64,000 nucleotides of DNA, from the NCBI GenBank assembly GCA_003141555.1, contig PLMN01000025.1, positions 1 to 64,000 on the forward strand, in the 5' to 3' direction. Positions 57,999 through 64,000 of this stretch are shown here, one piece after another. The notes under the pieces were generated by a model, which had not been told where the DNA came from, ran no database searches, and worked only from the letters and a program-made list of their open reading frames with translations. Position 1 is the stretch's first letter, and each line of letters starts with the position of its first letter. The stretch is from Candidatus Aminicenantota bacterium. Its GTDB lineage: Bacteria; Acidobacteriota; Aminicenantia; Aminicenantales; UBA4085. The translations under genes and the position numbers were made by a program.

Positions 57999-60900
57999 GT
58001 GAAGAGAATCTTGACTGTTCTTTTCGTTCTCACTTTGGCCGTTTCCCTCGGCGCGCAGATCCGCACGGGAAACATCACCGGCCAGGTCGTCGACAAGGAT
58101 GGCGCCGGGCTCCCCGGCGTCACGGTGACGCTCATCAGCAGCCTTTCGGTTTCGCTGACGGCGGTCACCTCAACCTCGGGCGACTTCCGGTTCATCTCCC
58201 TTCCGCCGGCCGGGGACTATAAAATCAAGGCCGAGCTCTCCGGCTTCAAAACCCGGACGGAAGAAGGCCTCATCGTCTCCATCGGCAACAGCACCAACGT
58301 CATCGTGAAGATGGAGCAGGGCGTTCTCGAGGAGCAGGTCACGGTTGTCGCGATCAGCCCCGTCGTCGACGTCAAGAAGACGTCGACCGGCAAGAACGTC
58401 AACCAGGAAACCCTGCAGTCGCTGCCCACGGCCCGCGACCCCTGGGTCATCATGCAAATGGCCCCCTCGATCATCATGGACCGGGAGAACGTCGGCGGCA
58501 ACGAATCGGGCCAGCAGTCCTACTATATCGCCAAGGGTGATGCGAGCGGCGGCGCAAACGGCGTCTGGTCCCTCGACGGCGTCGTCATCACCGACCCCTC
58601 GGCCATCGGATCCTCGCCCACCTACTGGGACTTCGACTCCTTCGAGGAGATGAACGTCACCACGGGCGGCTCGGACGTCACCATCCAGACCGGCGGCGTC
58701 GCCCTGAACCTGGTCACCCGCCGCGGCGGCAACCTGCCCAGCCTGGGCGGCCGCGTCTATTACACGGACAATCACCTCGAAGCCGACAAGGGCTACATCA
58801 CCTCCGCGCTCGCCTCACAGGGCCTGGTGAACATCAACAAGATCAATTCGATCAAGGACTTCGGGGTCAACGTCGGCGGGCCGATCATCAAGGACCATGC
58901 CTGGCTGTGGGGGTCCTACGGTGTCCAGGAAATCGATAACCTGTCCATCGTCAATACGCCCATCAAGCCGATCCTGAAGGACTACAACGCCAAGTTGAAC
59001 CTTCAGATCATCCCCGAAAACAAGTTCGAAGTCCTGGTGTCGTCCGGCGACAAGGACTTTCTCGGCCGGTCCGCGTCCCAATCGCTCCCCCAGGGCCTGC
59101 ATCAGCGCAGCGCCTTCGCCTTCGGCTCCCCGATCATCAAGGTCCAGGACGAGCACATGTTCGGCGATAACCTCCTGGTGTCCGCGAAGTTCGGCTATTC
59201 CGGCAATTCGTGGGGCATGTGGCCGGTCATGGACGAAACCGAGTCACAATACGCCACCTACGACCCGACGGCGGACCTCTGGACCAAGTCCCAATACTAT
59301 TACGTCACGACCCGGCCGATGTATGACTGGAATGCCTCCCTGAACTACTTCAACGACAGCCTGTTCGGGGTTAAACACGACATCAAGGTCGGCGTCGAAT
59401 ATTCCACCCGCCGCGTCACGACCGACTCGTCGACCCCCGGCAACGTCGTCGACAACATCAACTTGAACTATGAAAGCATCTCGCCCAATGGCGACGGCAT
59501 TCCGATCCTCTACCCCGGGATGCAGCAGATTAACGTGTTCACCCAGTGGAACCTGGACTACCAGGTCACCCAGCTCGCGGCCTACTTCAGCGACACGGTC
59601 ACCATCGGCAAGGTGAACCTCCTCCTCGGCCTGCGCTATGACCGCCAGACGCCTTCGGTCAATTCCAGCGTCTACCACACGGTCGAGCCGTCCAACGCGA
59701 TCTGGACGCAGTATTTCGACTCCACCACGGCGACCGTCCTCCACGCCCAGCTTCCCGACACGACGATGCCCAACATCAAGCCGGACTACCACTGGAACGT
59801 CTTCTCGCCCCGCCTCGGCCTGACCTACGACATCTTCGGGAACGGCAAGACGACTTTCAAGTTCAACTTCGCCCAGTACGGCGACTTCATGGGCACCGGC
59901 ATGGCCGGCTATTTCAACCTCCTGGGCCCCGGCGGTTGGATGAACTTCTGGTGGATCGACGCCAACAAAAACGGCAAGGCGGACTTCAACGAGCTGTACT
60001 GGAACGATCCCAACACCTACGCTCCCCAGCGGGTCATCAACGACGCCGGCCAGTGGATCGGCGACTATGCCGGCAACGCCGGCACGAACTGGGGCTCGTT
60101 CACCCCGGGCGCCACGACCCTCAGCCCCAACGCCTACAAGGTCGATTCCAATGCCGGCTCGAGCCTCACGACCGAGTATCTGCTGTCGGTCGAGCATGAG
60201 CTCTTCGCCGACTTCGGCCTCGGCCTCGATTTCACCTACCGGCGCTACAGCGACTTCAGCCAGGTCGTCCCCATGACGGCGGACGGCATCGACCGGTCGC
60301 AGGCCAGCTATGTCGTGGCCGGGACCGTGCCCTCCTCGTTCAACGGCACCTCCACCCAAGGCGCCGCGGGCCGGAGCTGGTACGTCCTCAGCCCCACCAC
60401 CCCCTACACCCCCTATTCTCACTACACCGGGGACAGCAACTACGCCGCCTACTGGGGCGTGGACTTCCGCTTTACCAAGCGGCTGTCCAACAAGTGGATG
60501 CTCGACGGGTCCTTCTCCTTCATGAACCAGTGGTACCACTACGGCACCGACGCCTACGTCAACCCCACCAACCTCTGGATGCAGCAGGATAAGCTCTGGG
60601 CGCCCTACATCGGCTCGGCCAGCGGCAAGGTCAGCCAATACGCCTACTCCCCCTGGATGTTCAAGATCGAAGGCCTCTACCAGCTCCCGTTCGATTTCAA
60701 CATCTCCGGCACGTTCAACGCCCGGGCCGGCCACATGATCCCCCAATACTTCACCATCGCCGACTCGAGCCTCCAAAACGCGTTCTCCAAGAGCGCCACG
60801 GTTTATCTCGCGGGGATTGACGCCCTGAAGCTGCCCACGTTCTACCAGCTCAACCTCCGTATCGAGAAGATGATCAAGATCGGCACGGGCCGGGCCTACC

Positions 60901-61076
60901 TCATGGTGGACGCGTTCAACGCCCTGAACACCGCCGTCATCAACCGAAGATACGACGAGAACTACGGAACCTACCAGCTCACGACCAGCCACCTGGCCGC
61001 CTATGCCAACTTCTACAAGATCAACGAGGTTCTGAACCCGAGAATCTTCCGGTTCGGCGTCCGCTTCCAGTTCTGA
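57999..61076 (+). CDS. Oar-like TonB-dependent outer-membrane receptor
   Basis: GTG 57999, with AGGAGG four bases upstream, opens a signal peptide (VKRILTVLFVLTLAVSLGAQ). The 1025-residue protein has an N-terminal carboxypeptidase-regulatory-like domain (TGNITGQVVDKDGAGLPGVT), a plug domain (about 125-235, with TVVAISPVVDVKKTSTGKNV and RGGNLPSLGGRVYY), and a long beta barrel ending FRFGVRFQF with terminal Phe. Such Oar/SusC-like receptors import peptides or sugars with TonB energy. Its preceding 450 bases hold a sigma-54 promoter. An in-frame extension back to 57858 crosses the leader and is unlikely to be translated. Confidence 0.88.
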   Translation: MKRILTVLFVLTLAVSLGAQIRTGNITGQVVDKDGAGLPGVTVTLISSLSVSLTAVTSTSGDFRFISLPPAGDYKIKAELSGFKTRTEEGLIVSIGNSTNVIVKMEQGVLEEQVTVVAISPVVDVKKTSTGKNVNQETLQSLPTARDPWVIMQMAPSIIMDRENVGGNESGQQSYYIAKGDASGGANGVWSLDGVVITDPSAIGSSPTYWDFDSFEEMNVTTGGSDVTIQTGGVALNLVTRRGGNLPSLGGRVYYTDNHLEADKGYITSALASQGLVNINKINSIKDFGVNVGGPIIKDHAWLWGSYGVQEIDNLSIVNTPIKPILKDYNAKLNLQIIPENKFEVLVSSGDKDFLGRSASQSLPQGLHQRSAFAFGSPIIKVQDEHMFGDNLLVSAKFGYSGNSWGMWPVMDETESQYATYDPTADLWTKSQYYYVTTRPMYDWNASLNYFNDSLFGVKHDIKVGVEYSTRRVTTDSSTPGNVVDNINLNYESISPNGDGIPILYPGMQQINVFTQWNLDYQVTQLAAYFSDTVTIGKVNLLLGLRYDRQTPSVNSSVYHTVEPSNAIWTQYFDSTTATVLHAQLPDTTMPNIKPDYHWNVFSPRLGLTYDIFGNGKTTFKFNFAQYGDFMGTGMAGYFNLLGPGGWMNFWWIDANKNGKADFNELYWNDPNTYAPQRVINDAGQWIGDYAGNAGTNWGSFTPGATTLSPNAYKVDSNAGSSLTTEYLLSVEHELFADFGLGLDFTYRRYSDFSQVVPMTADGIDRSQASYVVAGTVPSSFNGTSTQGAAGRSWYVLSPTTPYTPYSHYTGDSNYAAYWGVDFRFTKRLSNKWMLDGSFSFMNQWYHYGTDAYVNPTNLWMQQDKLWAPYIGSASGKVSQYAYSPWMFKIEGLYQLPFDFNISGTFNARAGHMIPQYFTIADSSLQNAFSKSATVYLAGIDALKLPTFYQLNLRIEKMIKIGTGRAYLMVDAFNALNTAVINRRYDENYGTYQLTTSHLAAYANFYKINEVLNPRIFRFGVRFQF

Positions 61077-61105
61077 CGCGCTCTTTCCCGAAACGAAGGA
61101 ACGCC

Positions 61106-61140
61106 GCCCCTCCCCCGCCGGGGGGAGGGGCTTTTTTTTC
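61106..61140 (+). terminator. Rho-independent terminator after the TonB receptor gene
   Basis: GCCCCTCCCC, a CGCCG loop and GGGGGAGGGGC form a very GC-rich hairpin, followed directly by TTTTTTTT. It ends the TonB receptor transcript 30 bases after its stop codon. Confidence 0.9.
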
Positions 61141-61172
61141 CCGGACGAGCGTCCGGGCGTTGGCCCTCGTGC

Positions 61173-61178
61173 TACAAT
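61173..61178 (+). promoter_or_regulatory. -10 element for the sulfatase-like gene
   Basis: TACAAT (61173-61178) lies 20 bases before ATG 61199. No good -35 is 17 bases upstream. GGAAGGAG precedes the ATG. Confidence 0.35.
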
Positions 61179-61198
61179 AAGGTTTTGGAAGGAGACCG

Positions 61199-63307
61199 AT
61201 GATGAAGAGACTCGGAGGAGCGCTCGTCCTGGCCGCGGCCGGGATGCTCGGGGCGCTCCCCGCCGCCTTTGCGGCGGCGGCGGCCGCCCGGCCGAATCTC
61301 CTCCTGATCACCATCGACACGCTCCGCCCCGACCGGTTGGGGTGCTACGGCTCCGCGACGATCGCCACGCCGAACATCGACGCCCTGGCCCGACGGGGGG
61401 TCGTCTTCACCCGGGCCTTCGCCCACACGCCGACCACCCTGCCTTCCCACACGAACATCCTTCTCGGAACCACGCCCCTCCGCCACGGCGTCCACGACAA
61501 TGGGTTCTTCAAGGTTCCCGCCGGGTTCCCAACCCTGGCGACGCACCTGAAAGCCCAAGGCTACGCTACGGCGGCCGTGGTCGGCGCCTTCCCCCTCGAC
61601 TCCCGGTTCGGCCTCGACCGGGGGTTCGACCTCTACGACGACGACTACGGCACGGGGGGAGCCCTGGATTTCAAGTTCGTCGAGCGAAAGGCGGACGTCG
61701 TGGTCGAGCGGGCCCTGGCCTGGCTCAAGGGCCGGACCGGCCCCTGGTTCCTGTGGGTCCATTGTTTCGACCCGCACCAGCCCTACGAGCCGCCCGAGCC
61801 GTTCCTGTCGCGCTATCGGGGCGATCTTTACGGCGGCGAAGTGGCCTATGTGGATTCCGCACTGGGGAAGCTCCTCGTCGGCCTGGCGGATTCGGGCCAA
61901 GCCAAGACCACGGCCGTCATCCTCACCGGGGACCACGGCCAGTCCCTGGGGGAGCACGGCGAGACAACGCACGGCTATTTCGCCTACAATTCGACCTTGT
62001 GGATCCCCTTGATCGTTTCGGCTCCGGGCCTGGCCCCGGCCCGGGTGGATCAGAACGCCTGCCACATCGACATCTTCCCGACGGCCTGCGGCCTCCTCGA
62101 GACGCCCCCGCCGCCCGGCCTGCAGGGCATATCGCTCGTCCCGGCCGCCCGCGGGAAGAAGCTGGCCGGCCGGCCGATCTATTTCGAGTCGCTCTATCCG
62201 TATTATCGCCGGGGGTGGGCGCCCCTGAGGGGCTATATCGAAAACGATGAGAAGTTCATCGAATCCCCCATTTCGGAAGTCTATGATCTCAAGGCCGACT
62301 TCGGCGAATCGAAAAATCTGGCCGGGAAGGACCTCGGCCGGGAACGGGCAACGCTCGCCCGTCTGATGAAAGAGGAATCGGCAACGGAAAGCGCCGCCCG
62401 GCCGCGGCTGGACGCGGCGGCCCAGCGGATGCTCCAGAGCCTGGGCTATGTCGGGGGCTACCAGCCGCCGACCCGGGAAAGCTTCGGCCCCGAAGACGAT
62501 CTGAAAACGCTCCTGCCCTACAACCGGAAATTCGAGGAAGCCGTGGATCTGAGCGGCCGAGGAGACACGGAACGGAGCATCTCCCTCCTCCGCGAGCTCA
62601 TCGCCGAGCGCAAGGACTTCGACAATCCCTATCTGTACCTGGCGACCGTCCTCCAGGCGAAGCGCCGGCTCCAGGAAGCGGCGGCCGTGCTGGAAAAGGG
62701 GTCGAAGGACAATCCGCGCTCCTACAAGCTGGCCATGGAATACGGGATCGTCCTGGCCGAGACCGGCCGGAACGACGAAGCCGTCGCCGTCCTGACCAGA
62801 GCCGCGGGCATCATCGATTGGGACCCGGAGCTCTGGAACTACCTCGGCGTGGCGTATTGGAACAAGGGCGATCTCGACCAGGCCCGGGCCGCCTACGAAA
62901 AGGCCCTGGCCCTCGACCCCGGCTACGCGGTCGTCCTGAACAACCTGGGATCCGTCGCCTTTTCCCAGGCCGTGAAGGACAAGGACGCGGCCGGATTGCG
63001 CCGGGCCATCGAATACTTCCGGAAGGCGATCAGCCACGACCCGGGCTACGCCCCGGCCTACAACGGCTTGGGGTCGGCGACCCTGATGGCCGGCGACGCG
63101 GACGGAGCGATCGCGAGCTGGCTGAAGGCCCTCGAGATCGATCCGGCCCAGAAATTCGCCTTGTACAATCTGGGCGCGGCCTATCTCGAGCGGGGGGACA
63201 AGGCCAAAGCCCGGGCCTTCTGGACAAAATACAAGGATCTCTACTACCGGACGCTCTCGGCGGCCGAGAAGGCGGCCCTCGACGCCGACCTCGAGAAGAC
63301 CCGATGA
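61199..63307 (+). CDS. Sulfatase-like (alkaline phosphatase superfamily) hydrolase fused to TPRs
   Basis: The 702-residue exported protein (signal about 5-26, AAFAAA) has an alkaline phosphatase-type metal fold: LLLITIDTLRPDRLGCYG (metal Asp), PTTLPSHTNILLGTTPLR, and ILTGDHGQSLGEHGETTHGY (metal Asp/His). The segment where sulfatases have C/S-x-P-x-R is here TLPSH, so the formylglycine site is absent; a Thr may be the nucleophile. From about 480 to 690 TPR units follow (ASPDP-type WNYLGVAYWNKGDLDQARAA, APAYNGLGSATLMAGDADGA). Similar fusions are common in Acidobacteriota relatives. The substrate is unknown. Confidence 0.85.
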   Translation: MMKRLGGALVLAAAGMLGALPAAFAAAAAARPNLLLITIDTLRPDRLGCYGSATIATPNIDALARRGVVFTRAFAHTPTTLPSHTNILLGTTPLRHGVHDNGFFKVPAGFPTLATHLKAQGYATAAVVGAFPLDSRFGLDRGFDLYDDDYGTGGALDFKFVERKADVVVERALAWLKGRTGPWFLWVHCFDPHQPYEPPEPFLSRYRGDLYGGEVAYVDSALGKLLVGLADSGQAKTTAVILTGDHGQSLGEHGETTHGYFAYNSTLWIPLIVSAPGLAPARVDQNACHIDIFPTACGLLETPPPPGLQGISLVPAARGKKLAGRPIYFESLYPYYRRGWAPLRGYIENDEKFIESPISEVYDLKADFGESKNLAGKDLGRERATLARLMKEESATESAARPRLDAAAQRMLQSLGYVGGYQPPTRESFGPEDDLKTLLPYNRKFEEAVDLSGRGDTERSISLLRELIAERKDFDNPYLYLATVLQAKRRLQEAAAVLEKGSKDNPRSYKLAMEYGIVLAETGRNDEAVAVLTRAAGIIDWDPELWNYLGVAYWNKGDLDQARAAYEKALALDPGYAVVLNNLGSVAFSQAVKDKDAAGLRRAIEYFRKAISHDPGYAPAYNGLGSATLMAGDADGAIASWLKALEIDPAQKFALYNLGAAYLERGDKAKARAFWTKYKDLYYRTLSAAEKAALDADLEKTR

Positions 63308-63431
63308 GCGCCGCTACCCGCCGCAACGGGGCGTTCCCCGCCCTCGTTATAAATATTGGATTCGAAGGGATGGCCGTCGTCTGCGCGCCCCGGCCGGGCG
63401 GGCGGATCGCCATCTGCGTGAGGTACAGGCC

Positions 63432-64000
63432 ATGAAGAAATTCGGAATCGCCCTGTTGCTCCTGGGAGGGGTCTTATCCCTCGGCCTCGCCGCCCAGGAC
63501 GCCAAGCCCGCTCCGGCGGCCCCCAAGCCTCCGAAGATCAACGTCAAAGCCCTCCCCGAACAATACCGGGATTTCCTCGATCTGACCGCCTATATCATCA
63601 CCGACGCGGAAAAGGACATCTTCCCCCGCCTGACGAATGACCGCGACCGCGACATCTTCATCGAGAACTTTTGGAAGCTCCGCGATCCGACGCCCGGGAC
63701 ACCTGAGAACGAATACAAGGAAGAGATCATCCGGCGGTTCAACTACGCCAACAAGAAGTTCGGCACCGGGCGGCCGGGCTGGATGACCGACCGGGGCAAG
63801 TTCTATATCATCCTCGGCGAGCCGCGGAGCTACGACCGGTATCCCGGGACCCTCGGCCTCGTCCCCTGCGAAGTCTGGTATTATTATACCGATGAGACCA
63901 AGGGGTTGCCTTCTCATTTCGGCCTGGTCTTCTATCAGAAGGGCGGCGCGGGGGACTACCGGCTGTACGATCCGTTCATGGACGGCCCCAAGGCGCTCAT
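63432..64000 (+). CDS. GWxTD-domain protein (5' part, runs off the right edge)
   Basis: ATG 63432 opens a signal peptide (MKKFGIALLLLGGVLSLGLA, then AQD), a Pro/Ala-rich linker, and the start of the GWxTD domain: ALPEQYRDFLDLTAYIITDA, FIENFWKLRDPTPGTPENEY, KKFGTGRPGWMTDRGKFYII and LGEPRSYDRYP. The GW-M-TD motif is intact. The frame is open to the edge at 64000 after 189 residues; the rest is not visible. GWxTD proteins are exported, of unknown function, and typical of Acidobacteriota/Aminicenantes and related phyla. It sits 124 bases after the sulfatase-like gene. Confidence 0.85.
   Translation, partial: MKKFGIALLLLGGVLSLGLAAQDAKPAPAAPKPPKINVKALPEQYRDFLDLTAYIITDAEKDIFPRLTNDRDRDIFIENFWKLRDPTPGTPENEYKEEIIRRFNYANKKFGTGRPGWMTDRGKFYIILGEPRSYDRYPGTLGLVPCEVWYYYTDETKGLPSHFGLVFYQKGGAGDYRLYDPFMDGPKAL

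Noticed and set aside
59244-60992. 582-residue minus-strand frame inside the TonB receptor gene
   Set aside because: Shadow frame with Val/Gly/Arg/Asp repeats and no motifs; the receptor on the other strand is intact.
63370-63435. 21-residue frame just before the GWxTD gene, overlapping its start (ATGA)
   Set aside because: No ribosome site and no hydrophobic or regulatory features; the overlap can arise by chance.

Overview
The window is a 64 kb piece of a GC-rich bacterial chromosome that reads as a diderm from the Acidobacteriota/Candidatus Aminicenantes neighbourhood. This is an inference from gene content: an Oar-type TonB-dependent receptor with an N-terminal carboxypeptidase-regulatory-like domain, a GWxTD-domain protein, paired secreted C69 dipeptidases, a sulfatase-like/TPR fusion, DUF4388 and SLH/TPR lipoproteins, and outer-membrane barrels ending in Phe. 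No rRNA is present. Two tRNA genes (Cys-GCA and Gly-GCC) lie at 49.7-49.9 kb. There is no CRISPR array and no prophage.

Layout. 0-0.5 kb: the end of an IS4-type transposase abuts the 3' fragment of a type IIG-like DNA methyltransferase, both AT-rich. 0.55-4.3 kb: a three-gene envelope operon of unknown function. 4.4-5.6 kb: SH3/beta-barrel protein (minus). 5.8-7.6 kb: accB-accC. 7.7-9.0 kb: inositol-phosphatase-like gene plus a LecA-like secreted protein (minus). 9.2-11.1 kb: HlyD-type adaptor and LolD/MacB-type ATPase with no permease. 11.3-16.6 kb: DUF4388 protein, a tiny membrane protein, miaA, hflX, TPR/SLH lipoprotein and a CDP-alcohol phosphatidyltransferase. 16.8-23.8 kb: six-gene exopolysaccharide cluster (minus). 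23.9-30.8 kb: permease, small membrane protein, deacylase, two C69 dipeptidases and a small secreted protein, apparently a peptide or acyl-peptide use module. 30.8-33.3 kb: ECF sigma factor with a membrane partner, then an M20 peptidase. 33.4-37.8 kb: HDAC-like deacetylase and a two-subunit FAD amine/imino-acid dehydrogenase. 37.9-41.7 kb: poly(A)/CCA polymerase and DPP-IV-like peptidase. 41.7-48.9 kb: ppdK, aminotransferase, pyrK-pyrD-pyrF. 48.9-53.7 kb: Yip1 protein, tRNAs, secreted protein, HU, ddl, ruvX, mltG. 53.9-64 kb: secreted protein, TPR protein, endonuclease Q, TonB receptor, sulfatase-like/TPR protein and the start of a GWxTD protein.

Taken together the catabolic genes point to a peptide-fermenting lifestyle. 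Secreted DPP-IV and C69 dipeptidases, an M20 peptidase, an AstE-like deacylase and a DctM-like permease would supply amino acids. The proline/sarcosine-type dehydrogenase, an aminotransferase and pyruvate phosphate dikinase could process them.

The most notable non-coding signals are several families of palindromic interspersed repeats (four copies of an AAAAGGGGAC...GTCCCCTTTT element, a nested GGGAATTCGGTGAC palindrome, and a 336-bp element with perfect 22-bp inverted ends), two near-consensus sigma-54 promoters upstream of a secreted-protein gene and the TonB receptor gene, and promoters placed so close to start codons that the transcripts should be leaderless.
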